Positions 5,844 through 13,156 of a stretch of DNA of 16,846 nt are shown here, in pieces (position 1 is the stretch's first letter; the number at the start of each line of letters is the position of its first letter). The DNA lies in the NCBI RefSeq assembly GCF_000719705.1, contig NZ_JOHO01000094.1:1-16846 (forward strand). Reading direction: 5' to 3'. Under the pieces are notes generated by a model. It made no database searches. It worked only from the letters and a program-made list of their open reading frames with translations, and was not told the origin of the DNA. This stretch comes from Streptomyces sp. NRRL S-350. GTDB lineage: Bacteria > Actinomycetota > Actinomycetes > Streptomycetales > Streptomycetaceae. Both the position numbers and the translations under genes were made by a program.

Positions 5844-6839
5844 GTGGACATGGCAGCACTCATCGCCGTCATCGGCGTTGCGTTCTTCTTCACCTACACC
5901 AACGGCTTCCACGACTCGGCGAACGCGATCGCCACCTCGGTCTCCACACGGGCGCTCACCCCCAGGGCCGCGCTCGCGATGGCCGCGGTGATGAACCTGG
6001 CCGGCGCCTTCCTGGGCAGCGGCGTGGCGCACACCGTCTCCAAGGGGATCATCGAGACGCCCACCGGCAACCAGGGGATGGCGATCCTGTTCGCCGCCCT
6101 GGTCGGTGCGATCGCCTGGAACCTCGTCACCTGGTACTTCGGCCTGCCGTCCTCCTCCTCGCACGCGCTGTTCGGCGGCATGGTGGGCGCGGCGCTGGCC
6201 GGCGGGATCGGCGTGATCTGGAGCGGGGTCGTCGACAAGATCATCGTCCCGATGGTGGTCTCGCCGGTGGTCGGCCTGGTCGGCGGCTTCGTGGTGATGC
6301 TGGCGATCCTGTGGATCTTCCGCCGGGCCAACCCGCACCGGGCCAAGCGCAACTTCCGGGTCGCCCAGACCGCTTCGGCCGCCGCGATGGCCCTGGCGCA
6401 CGGTCTGCAGGACGCCCAGAAGACCATGGGCATCGTGGTGATGGCGCTCACCATCTCCGGTCACCAGACCACCGGCGACATCCCGGTCTGGGTGAAGATC
6501 TCCTGCGCGACGATGCTCTCGCTGGGCACCTACGCGGGCGGCTGGCGGATCATGCGGACACTCGGCCGCAAGATCATCGAGCTGGACCCGCCGCAGGGCT
6601 TCGCGGCCGAGGCCACCTCCTCGGTGATCATGTACATCACCTCGTTCGTCTTCAAGGCGCCGATCTCCACCACCCACGTGATCACCGCGGCGATCATGGG
6701 CGTGGGGGCCACCAAGCGGGTCCGCGCGGTGCGCTGGGGGGTCGCGAAGAACATCGTCCTCGGCTGGTTCATCACCATGCCGGCGGCCGCCATCGTCGCA
6801 GCGCTGGTGTACTGGTTCGTCCACCTGTTCTGGGGCTGA
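5844..6839 (+). CDS. pit: PiT-family inorganic phosphate transporter
   Basis: This 331-residue polytopic membrane protein shows both internal repeats of the PiT (PF01384) family: FTYTNGFHDSANAIATSVST (16-35) with SSSSHALFGG (103-112) in the first half, and AHGLQDAQKTMGIV (185-198) with PISTTHVITAAIMGVGATKR (273-291 region) in the second. PiT transporters import phosphate, usually as metal-phosphate with protons, at low affinity and under phosphate-replete conditions. Translation likely starts at GTG 5844, coupled to the upstream DUF47 gene, whose last codons supply AAGGAG. S. coelicolor has two such genes (pitH1 and pitH2); by position next to pst this one corresponds to pitH2, from memory. 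It ends at a strong shared hairpin with the opposed pstB. Confidence 0.95.
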   Translation: MDMAALIAVIGVAFFFTYTNGFHDSANAIATSVSTRALTPRAALAMAAVMNLAGAFLGSGVAHTVSKGIIETPTGNQGMAILFAALVGAIAWNLVTWYFGLPSSSSHALFGGMVGAALAGGIGVIWSGVVDKIIVPMVVSPVVGLVGGFVVMLAILWIFRRANPHRAKRNFRVAQTASAAAMALAHGLQDAQKTMGIVVMALTISGHQTTGDIPVWVKISCATMLSLGTYAGGWRIMRTLGRKIIELDPPQGFAAEATSSVIMYITSFVFKAPISTTHVITAAIMGVGATKRVRAVRWGVAKNIVLGWFITMPAAAIVAALVYWFVHLFWG

Positions 6840-6874
6840 CCGCCGCACGGCCGGGACCGCCCGGCGACCTGACA

Positions 6875-6905
6875 GGGCCCGCCCCCACATCTCGGGGGCG
6901 GGCCC
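6875..6905. terminator. Strong bidirectional terminator between converging pit and pstB
   Basis: A perfect 12-bp inverted repeat (GGGCCCGCCCCC at 6875-6886, GGGGGCGGGCCC at 6894-6905) with a 7-base loop follows pit by 35 bases. It lies 92 bases beyond the pstB stop on the other strand. Symmetry and location between converging operons suggest it serves both. Confidence 0.85.
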
Positions 6906-6997
6906 TTCATCATGTCCCGCGGCGGCACCGCCATGCAGCGCCGCGGGACAGCTCGCGTTCCGCCACCGGCCGCGTGCCGCTCGTGACGGGAACCGGT

Positions 6998-7774
6998 CTA
7001 GCCGAAGCGGCCGGAGATGTAGTCCTCGGTCGCCTGGACCGACGGGTTGGAGAAGATCCGCTGGGTGTCGTCCAGCTCGACCAGCTTGCCCGGCTGGCCG
7101 ACACCGGCCAGGTTGAAGAAGGCGGTCCGGTCGCTGACGCGGGCGGCCTGCTGCATGTTGTGGGTCACGATGACGATGGTGAACTGCTCCTTCAGCACGC
7201 CGATCAGGTCCTCGATGGCGAGGGTGGAGATCGGGTCGAGCGCGGAGCAGGGCTCGTCCATCAGCAGGACCTGGGGCTCGACGGCGATGGCGCGGGCGAT
7301 GCACAGCCGCTGCTGCTGGCCGCCGGAGAGGCCGGCGCCCGGCTTGTTCAGCCGGTCCTTGACCTCGTTCCACAGGTTGGCGCCCTTGAGGGACTTCTCC
7401 ACCACGCCGTCCAGGACGGACTTCTTGCGGACGCCCGCGAGCTTCAGCCCGGCGACCACGTTGTCGTAGATCGACATGGTCGGGAACGGGTTCGGGCGCT
7501 GGAAGACCATGCCTACCGCGCGGCGCACGGCGACCGGGTCGACGTTGGAGGCGTACAGGTTCTCGTCGTCCAGGAGGACCTTGCCCTCGACGTGGGCGCC
7601 GGGGATCACCTCGTGCATCCGGTTGAGGGTGCGCAGGAAGGTGGACTTGCCGCAGCCGGAGGGGCCGATGAAGGCCGTCACCGAGCGGGGTTCGATGCTC
7701 ATCGAGATGTCCTCGATGGCCTTGGTGGTGCCGTAGTAGGCGGACAGTCCGCTGACGTCGATGCGCTTGGCCAT
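6998..7774 (-). CDS. pstB: Phosphate ABC transporter ATP-binding protein PstB
   Basis: The 258-residue ABC ATPase has the Walker A motif GPSGCGKST (37-45), Q-loop Q92 in VFQRPNPFP (90-98, a PstB hallmark), ABC signature LSGGQQQR (149-156), Walker B VLLMDEP (169-175), the D-loop SALDP (177-181) and switch H205 in [13 protein letters not shown]. It powers phosphate import through PstC/PstA at the cytoplasmic face. Length is normal for PstB. It is the last gene of pstSCAB, 43 bases after pstA, and has only a weak purine-rich ribosome site. No phoU follows it, unlike in enterobacteria; the DUF47 gene nearby is the only PhoU-like gene in the window. Confidence 0.97.
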   Translation of the reverse strand: MAKRIDVSGLSAYYGTTKAIEDISMSIEPRSVTAFIGPSGCGKSTFLRTLNRMHEVIPGAHVEGKVLLDDENLYASNVDPVAVRRAVGMVFQRPNPFPTMSIYDNVVAGLKLAGVRKKSVLDGVVEKSLKGANLWNEVKDRLNKPGAGLSGGQQQRLCIARAIAVEPQVLLMDEPCSALDPISTLAIEDLIGVLKEQFTIVIVTHNMQQAARVSDRTAFFNLAGVGQPGKLVELDDTQRIFSNPSVQATEDYISGRFG

Positions 7775-7817
7775 GATCGTTGCTTCTCTCGTGTGTCTTC
7801 GTACGTCAGTCGGTCGC

Positions 7818-8894
7818 TCAGTGTCCGCCCTTGGGCGAGCGCCAGCGTGCGATGCCCCGGGCGATGAGGTTGAGCCCCATCACGAAGGCGATCAGCACCA
7901 GCGCGGCGCCCCAGGCGCGGGCGTAGCCGAAGTCGTTGTTGACCATCGAGTACTGCTGCCAGATGTACATCGGCAGGGACTGCTGCGGTCCGTCGAACGG
8001 GTTGCTGTTGATGTAGTCGGCACCGAAGACCAGCATCATCACCGGGGCGGTCTCGCCCGTGATGCGGGCGACCGAGAGCATCACACCGGTGGTGATGCCG
8101 CCGATCGCGGTGGGCAGGACGATCCGCAGGATCGTCTTCCACTTCGGCACGCCGAGCGCGTACGAGGCCTCGCGCAGCTCGTTCGGGACGAGCTTGAGCA
8201 TCTCCTCCGTGGACCGGACCACGACCGGCATCATCAGGATCGCCAGCGCGAGGCTGCCCGAGAAGCCGGAGTAGTCGAAGCCCAGCGCGAGGTTCCAGAG
8301 CGAGAGGATGAACAGGCCGGCGACGATCGACGGGATGCCCGTCATGACGTCGACGAAGAAGGTGACCACCTTGGCGAGCCGGCCGCGGCCGTACTCGACC
8401 AGGTAGACGGCGGTCAGCAGACCCACCGGCGCGGCGATCGCGGTGGCCAGGGCGACCTGCTCCAGGGTGCCGATCAGCGCGTGGTAGATGCCGCCGCCGG
8501 CGCCGGAGGAGCGGACGCCCTTCATGGAGTGGGTCAGGAAGTACCCGTCCACCACGCCGGCGCCCTGCTGGACGGTGTAGAAGGTCAGTGCCGCGAGCGG
8601 CACCACGGCCAGGATGAAGGCGACCCAGACCACCGAGGTGGCGAGCCGGTCCTTGGCCTGGCGGCCGCCCTCGACCCGGGCCGAGAGCACGTAGCTGGCC
8701 GCCACGAAGAGGACGGCCGAGATCAGGCCCCACTGCAGGTGGCTGGCCAGGCCGCCGGCCGCGCCGATGGCGCAGCCGAGCGCGACGGAGCCGCCGGCGA
8801 CGGCGGCCGGGGCCCACTTGGGCAGCCGGTTGGCGGTCAGCGGCCGGCCGATCGGCCGGGCGTCCGCCGGGACGGACGTGGTCGCGGCGCTCAT
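7818..8894 (-). CDS. pstA: Phosphate ABC transporter permease PstA
   Basis: The 358-residue permease has a binding-protein-dependent transport domain over about 140-350 and the cytoplasmic EAA loop [21 protein letters not shown] (about 241-261), which contacts PstB, followed by [19 protein letters not shown] (about 276-294), typical of PstA. Unlike the E. coli protein, it carries an N-terminal addition with two extra hydrophobic segments (about 28-50 and 54-71) before the usual first helix at about 87-107. It starts at ATG 8894, overlapping the pstC stop by 4 bases (ATGA), so translation is coupled. It forms the membrane channel with PstC. Confidence 0.96.
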   Translation of the reverse strand: MSAATTSVPADARPIGRPLTANRLPKWAPAAVAGGSVALGCAIGAAGGLASHLQWGLISAVLFVAASYVLSARVEGGRQAKDRLATSVVWVAFILAVVPLAALTFYTVQQGAGVVDGYFLTHSMKGVRSSGAGGGIYHALIGTLEQVALATAIAAPVGLLTAVYLVEYGRGRLAKVVTFFVDVMTGIPSIVAGLFILSLWNLALGFDYSGFSGSLALAILMMPVVVRSTEEMLKLVPNELREASYALGVPKWKTILRIVLPTAIGGITTGVMLSVARITGETAPVMMLVFGADYINSNPFDGPQQSLPMYIWQQYSMVNNDFGYARAWGAALVLIAFVMGLNLIARGIARWRSPKGGH

Positions 8895-9871
8895 GCGTTG
8901 GCCCCCGAGTACTCCTTGCGGCGGGCGACGATCAGCCGCGCGGCACCGTTCACCAGCAGGGTGATGACGAACAGGACGAGGCCGGAGGCCATCAGCGCGT
9001 CGCGGCCGGTGTTGCCGGCCTCGTTGAACTTCAGCGCGATGTTCTGGGCGAAGGTGCCGCCGCCCGGGTCGAGCAGGTGCAGCGACAGGACGCTGTTCGA
9101 CGAGAGCACGATCGCCACCGCGATCGTCTCGCCGAGCGCCCGGCCGAGGCCGAGCATCGAGGCCGAGATGATGCCGGGGCGGCCGAACGGCAGCACCGCG
9201 GTGCGGATCATCTCCCAGCGGGTCGCGCCGAGGGCGAGCGCCGCCTCCTCGTGCATCCGCGGCACCTGCCGGAAGACCTCGCGGCTGACCGCGGTGATGA
9301 TCGGCAGGATCATGATGGCCAGCAGGATGCCGACGGTGAACAGGTTGCGCGGGGTGGTGCCGGCCCTGGACTGGTCGAAGACGTACGTCCAGCCGAGGTA
9401 GTCGTTCAGCCAGCTGGTCAGCCCGTCCAGGTGCGGCACCAGGAACAGCGCGCCCCAGAGGCCGTACACGATGCTGGGGACGGCGGCGAGCAGGTCCACC
9501 AGGTAGGCGAACGGCTGGGCGATCCTGCGCGGCGCGTAGTGCGAGATGAACAGCGCGATCCCGATGGCCACCGGGACGGCGATCGCCATCGCGATCAACG
9601 CGCTGACGATGGTGCCGAACACGAGGACGGCGATGCCGAAGACCGGCTTCGGGGCGTCCGGCGTCCACTCGAAGGTGGTGAGGAAGTTGCCCTCGTTCTT
9701 GCCCAGGGCGATGCCCGAGCGCCAGGCCAGGAAGCCCGCGATGGCGGCCATGATGACCAGCAGCAGGATGCCCGAGCCACGAGCGGCGTTCATGAAGATC
9801 TTGTCGCCGAACCGACTGTCACGCTTGCGGCGTTCCCTGCCTCGCGGGGCGGCAGGGGAGGATGAAGTCAT
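8891..9871 (-). CDS. pstC: Phosphate ABC transporter permease PstC
   Basis: The 326-residue permease has a basic cytoplasmic N-terminus, a first helix at about 31-50, then the transport domain from about 80 to 315. The LLAAVPSIVYGLWG block (127-140) and the EAA loop EEAALALGATRWEMIRTAVLP (208-228), followed by GLGRALGETIAVAIVL (241-256), are characteristic of PstC. The ATG at 9871 is preceded by GGAG at 7-base spacing. It lies 144 bases downstream of pstS, beyond a stable hairpin, and overlaps pstA. Confidence 0.96.
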   Translation of the reverse strand: MTSSSPAAPRGRERRKRDSRFGDKIFMNAARGSGILLLVIMAAIAGFLAWRSGIALGKNEGNFLTTFEWTPDAPKPVFGIAVLVFGTIVSALIAMAIAVPVAIGIALFISHYAPRRIAQPFAYLVDLLAAVPSIVYGLWGALFLVPHLDGLTSWLNDYLGWTYVFDQSRAGTTPRNLFTVGILLAIMILPIITAVSREVFRQVPRMHEEAALALGATRWEMIRTAVLPFGRPGIISASMLGLGRALGETIAVAIVLSSNSVLSLHLLDPGGGTFAQNIALKFNEAGNTGRDALMASGLVLFVITLLVNGAARLIVARRKEYSGANA

Positions 9872-9960
9872 TGGTCTACTCCGGTCTGGTGGTGCTGCCC
9901 CGAGGGGGCGGCACCCTGGCGGCGGTGCCCCGGACGTGCTTCTTCGTCAGTGCTTCCCGG

Positions 9961-9996
9961 GGGCGGCCCCGGCCCCCCTCGTTCACGGGGCCGCCC
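9961..9996 (-). promoter_or_regulatory. Stable hairpin between pstS and pstC (probable partial terminator or mRNA stabiliser)
   Basis: A perfect 10-bp inverted repeat (GGGCGGCCCC at 9961-9970, GGGGCCGCCC at 9987-9996) with a 16-base loop begins 20 bases after the pstS stop. A further CCGG/CCGG pair extends it beyond a one-base bulge. There is no T-run in the direction of transcription, so complete termination is unlikely. In pst operons such a structure lets the abundant binding protein be made in excess over the permease genes. Confidence 0.65.
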
Positions 9997-10015
9997 ACCG
10001 GGAGGTCCTACTGGA

Positions 10016-11149
10016 TCAGGCCAGGGTCGGGATGACGCCGTTGACCTTGTCGGTCAGCTCCTTGGGGAGCGGGACGTAGCCCGTGTCGCCGATGGCCTTC
10101 TGGCCGGCGTCGCTGGCGGCGTAGGTCAGGAAGGACTTCAGGGTGTCGAGGGTCTCGGCCTTGTTGCCCTTGTCGCAGACGATCTCGTAGGTGACCAGGA
10201 CCAGCGGGTACGAGCCCTCGTCCTTGGTCGCGTAGTCGAGGGTCAGCGCCAGGTCGCTGCCGGTTCCGGCGATCTTCGCCTTGGCGAAGGTGTTGGCGGC
10301 GTTGGCGGCGGTGGCCTCGACCGGCTTGGAGGCGCCGGTGGCGATGGCGGCGCTCTTCAGGTTGTTGGTCTGCGCGTAGGAGAGCTCGGCGTAGCTGATC
10401 GAGTTCTTGACCTGCTTCACCTGGGCGGAGACGCCGGCGGACTCCTTGGCCGACTGGCCGCCCTTGCCCGCCCAGGCCTTGGCGGGCGCGTACGACCAGG
10501 CGCCACCGGAGGTCTTGGCGAAGTACTTGGTCAGGTTCTCCGTGGTGCCGGAGTCGTCGGCGCGGTGGAAGGCCTGGATGTCGGCGTCCGGCAGCTTGGC
10601 GCCCGGGTTCAGGGCGACGATCGCCGGGTCGTTCCACTTGGTGATCTGCGAGTCGAAGATCTTGGCGGCGGTCGGGCCGTCCAGCACCAGGTTGTCGACG
10701 CCGTCGATGTTGTAGACGAGCGAGATCAGGCCGCCGACCATCGGCAGGTCGATGCCCTGGCCGCCGGTGCAGACCGCCTTGGTGGCGTCGACCTCGGCCG
10801 GCTTCAGGGCCGAGTCCGAACCGGCGAACTGGACCTTGCCCTGGGTGAACTGCTGGACACCCGTGCCCGAGCCGCCGCCGCCGTAGTTGATGGTGGTGCC
10901 GGAGCAGGCGGCGCCGAAGTTGGTCTTCCAGACGTCCATCGCGTTGCCCTGGGCGGTGGAGCCCGAGGCGAGCAGCGCACCCGGCTTGCCACAGTTGATC
11001 GCCGCGGCCGACGACGAGCCGCCCGAGCCACCGGACGCCTTGGTGTCGTTGTTGTTGTCCGAGCCGCAGGCGGCGAGCGACAGCGAGCTGACGAGCGCCA
11101 TGGCACCGATGGCGAGGGCCTTGGAGCGGCCGTTCCGCTGGAGCTTCAC
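10016..11149 (-). CDS. pstS: Phosphate-binding lipoprotein PstS
   Basis: The 377-residue lipoprotein has a signal peptide with a lipobox ending at C28 (LSLAAC) and a Gly/Ser/Asn-rich linker (29-48). The mature periplasmic-binding-protein fold carries the phosphate-contact loops ASGSTAQGNAMDVW (61-74), GSGTGVQQF (93-101), FAGSDSAL (108-115) and RADDSGTTENL (196-206). It captures phosphate outside the membrane and hands it to PstC/PstA. Translation starts at GTG 11149, with AAGGGA 7 bases upstream. It is the first gene of pstSCAB and is preceded by a clear PHO box and promoter, so strong induction under phosphate limitation through PhoR-PhoP is expected. Confidence 0.97.
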   Translation of the reverse strand: MKLQRNGRSKALAIGAMALVSSLSLAACGSDNNNDTKASGGSGGSSSAAAINCGKPGALLASGSTAQGNAMDVWKTNFGAACSGTTINYGGGGSGTGVQQFTQGKVQFAGSDSALKPAEVDATKAVCTGGQGIDLPMVGGLISLVYNIDGVDNLVLDGPTAAKIFDSQITKWNDPAIVALNPGAKLPDADIQAFHRADDSGTTENLTKYFAKTSGGAWSYAPAKAWAGKGGQSAKESAGVSAQVKQVKNSISYAELSYAQTNNLKSAAIATGASKPVEATAANAANTFAKAKIAGTGSDLALTLDYATKDEGSYPLVLVTYEIVCDKGNKAETLDTLKSFLTYAASDAGQKAIGDTGYVPLPKELTDKVNGVIPTLA

Positions 11150-11263
11150 TGGGGTGTCCCTTTCTGTGGCATTGCCCGTCGCGCGGCCCGTAGAGGACGG
11201 CTAAGCACGGGTTTTGCTGTGGTCCGGGGCCCGTTCGGCCCTCCGGTAGTCCCGAAGTTAGGC

Positions 11264-11292
11264 CGGGTAGGTGACACGACAGCCGGTCGCAA
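11264..11292 (-). promoter_or_regulatory. Candidate pstS promoter overlapping the PHO box
   Basis: On the minus strand TTGCGA (11287-11292) and TACCCG (11264-11269) are separated by exactly 17 bases. The -35 hexamer overlaps the promoter-proximal PHO repeat, the arrangement expected for PhoP-activated promoters. The leader would be about 108 bases. Confidence 0.55.
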
Positions 11293-11309
11293 GTGAACGG
11301 GGAGTGAAC
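11288..11309 (-). promoter_or_regulatory. PHO box (PhoP operator) of pstS
   Basis: Two adjacent 11-base direct repeats read GTTCACTCCCC (11299-11309) then GTTCACTTGCG (11288-11298) toward pstS. The GTTCAC core and the 11-base period are the streptomycete PhoP-binding consensus. The flanking 11-mers on each side match poorly, so this is a one-core (two-repeat) operator. Confidence 0.9.
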
Positions 11310-11375
11310 CTCGAAAGGATGACAGGAAACTACGTCAGGTAGTAACGGTTGCGTCACGGCGAGGGCGCGAGGCGA

Positions 11376-11963
11376 TCACTTCCGTCGCTCCCTGACCGGT
11401 GGCGCGCCGGCCGCCCGCACCGGCTTCGCCCCCAGCATCGCCAGCAGCGCGTCCACCAGCACCCGGTCGTGGTCGTAGCTGAGCCGTGCACGTGCTTTCC
11501 CGGCCGGCAGCCACTCCAGCCGGTCCACCTCGCGGTTGGGCCGGAAGGCGCCGACCGACGGCACCGCCGCCCAGTACCGCACCTCCTTCGGACGGCCCTG
11601 CGCCTGGTAGTGCCGGGCCGGCAGCTCCGGGCCCAGCACACAGCGGAACCCGGTCTCCTCCCACACCTCGCGCAGCGCCGCGTCGACCATGCTCTCGCCG
11701 GGGTCGAGCTTGCCCTTCGGCAGGCTCCAGTCGTCGTACTTCGGCCGGTGGATCACCGCGATCCGCGGCCGCCCCAGCCGGCCGCTCTTCTTGAGCCGGC
11801 CCGGCAGCCAGAGCACCGCGCCCGCCGCCAGGACCACCGGGCCGCGGCCCGCCCCGGCCGGGGTCGTCAGCGTGCCCGGGGTCGTCGGCGTGCCCGGGAC
11901 CGTGGGCTTGCCCGGGGCCGCTGCCGGCTCCGCCGACCGGCCCGAGGCCGGGTGCCCGCCCAC
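11376..11963 (-). CDS. Nudix (MutT-type) hydrolase
   Basis: The 195-residue protein has a perfect Nudix box from G84 to F106 (GKLDPGE, seven residues, REVWEETGF), giving metal-binding E99, E102 and E103. The preceding HRPKYDDWSLPKGK (72-85) and following GRPKEVRYWAA (123-133) resemble the Nudix half of mycobacterial MutT1. The C-terminal histidine-phosphatase half of MutT1 is absent. Substrates in the family are (oxidised) nucleoside triphosphates or dinucleoside/inositol polyphosphates; which one applies here is unknown. Residues 18-38 form a Pro/Thr/Gly hexapeptide repeat encoded by tandem 18-base repeats, an unusual N-terminal tail. The GTG start at 11963 lies one base after the CHAD stop codon and has GAGGGCGG upstream, so the two genes are translated together. 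Confidence 0.9.
   Translation of the reverse strand: MGGHPASGRSAEPAAAPGKPTVPGTPTTPGTLTTPAGAGRGPVVLAAGAVLWLPGRLKKSGRLGRPRIAVIHRPKYDDWSLPKGKLDPGESMVDAALREVWEETGFRCVLGPELPARHYQAQGRPKEVRYWAAVPSVGAFRPNREVDRLEWLPAGKARARLSYDHDRVLVDALLAMLGAKPVRAAGAPPVRERRK
11863..11916. repeat. Three tandem 18-base repeats inside the Nudix gene
   Basis: Units at 11863-11880, 11881-11898 and 11899-11916 each end in GCCCGGG or a close variant; the first two differ at one base and the third is more diverged. In protein they encode PGxxTT-type hexapeptides in the N-terminal tail (residues about 18-36). This looks like a slippage-expanded linker. Confidence 0.8.
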
Positions 11964-11964
11964 C

Positions 11965-13053
11965 TCAGACCGCCCTCGGTGCGGCGGAGTGCCCCCAGCC
12001 CTCGGCCGGGGGGAGGTCCAGCCAGCCCTCCGGGCCCGGGGGGAGGTCGGGCCACCGGCGGCCGAAGGCGTACCGCGCCGACTCCACCTCCAGCCGCTGG
12101 TCGGCGTGCACCACGCCCAGCACGTACGCCGTCGCCGGGGTGATCCGCGGGGTGCGCGCCGCGGCGGCGGCGGTGACCGCGGCGTCGGCAGCCTCCTGCT
12201 GGCGGCCCAGCACCGCGTCCAGCTCGTCCAGCTCGCAGGACGGACGGCCGCACACCTCCAGGGCGTAGCGGGCGCGCTTCACCAGGATCCGCAACCGGGA
12301 CCAGGGAGCGTCGTCGGCCGCGAGCGCCGAGTCACCGTCCACGGCGCCGCGGGCCGCCGGCACCGCGCCCAACCGGCGCAGCCCGTCCCCGCCGTACGGC
12401 GTCGCGGCCCGGTGCAGCGGCAGCTGCTGGGCGGTCGCGGACAGTGTGGCGAACGCGGCGGCCGCCTGCGGCAGCAGCACCGCGGACGCCCGGCCGCCCG
12501 CCGACTCCAGCAGCGGCACGTCGCCGACCAGCAGCGTCATCCGGTCCGCGAGCGCGTGCAGTCGGGCCGAGCGGAGCTCCTGCAGCGCCGTGGAGTGCGC
12601 CCGGGTCCTGGCCAGGGTCAGCTGCCGGTCCAGCAGGGCGCGGGCCTTCGGGGCGCCGGTGTGGCCGGCCAGCATGCCCGTCCCGTCCGGGTCGGTGCCG
12701 CTCAGCGCGTCCAGCGCGCCCAGCAGCCGGGCCGAGCGGCGGACGTACCCGGGTTCCAGGGCCAGCAGGTTGAGCAGCCAGCGCAGCTCGGTGCGGGACT
12801 CCTGCGCCCAGGTCGGCTCGAAGACCGAGCCGAAGGTGTGCAGCAGCCCGCCGATCCGTCGGACGGCCCGCAGCAGGTCCGAGGTGCCCGCCGCGGGGAC
12901 GGCCGGGGCCGCCCCGGGTCTGGCGCCGACCTCGCCCACCGCCAGGGGCAGCGCGCGCAGGAAGGCGCCGGCCCGGGCGGTCAGGTGACGGGAAAGGATG
13001 TCCCCGGCGGTCTCGGTGGAGGCCGCCTGGGCCGTCATCGGCGCATCGGTCAT
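11965..13053 (-). CDS. CHAD-domain protein, divergent
   Basis: The 362-residue, alpha-helical, soluble protein matches the CHAD layout: an N-terminal half with RAVRRIGGLLHTF (62-74) and RTELRWLLNLLALEPGY (87-103), and a C-terminal half with WSRLRILVKRARYALEV (251-267) and LDAVLGRQQEAADAAV (278-293). CHAD domains bind polyphosphate through basic surfaces and are often encoded beside ppk or with CYTH domains. The conserved histidines normally found at the start of each half (VHxxRVxxRRLR and LHxLRKxxKRLRY) appear to be serines here (about S58 and S252), while many Arg/Lys remain. No CYTH domain is fused. It lies between ppk and the Nudix gene on the same strand. Binding of polyphosphate is inferred from family and neighbourhood. 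Confidence 0.8.
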   Translation of the reverse strand: MTDAPMTAQAASTETAGDILSRHLTARAGAFLRALPLAVGEVGARPGAAPAVPAAGTSDLLRAVRRIGGLLHTFGSVFEPTWAQESRTELRWLLNLLALEPGYVRRSARLLGALDALSGTDPDGTGMLAGHTGAPKARALLDRQLTLARTRAHSTALQELRSARLHALADRMTLLVGDVPLLESAGGRASAVLLPQAAAAFATLSATAQQLPLHRAATPYGGDGLRRLGAVPAARGAVDGDSALAADDAPWSRLRILVKRARYALEVCGRPSCELDELDAVLGRQQEAADAAVTAAAAARTPRITPATAYVLGVVHADQRLEVESARYAFGRRWPDLPPGPEGWLDLPPAEGWGHSAAPRAV

Positions 13054-13156
13054 GGCGTGGTAGATCCCCGTTCCCCCGAGGCCGTCCCCGGAGCTGGTGG
13101 CCGACCGCCGGAGCAGGTCCCCTGAACACCCCGGCGGCTTCGCATCAGTGGTCGTG

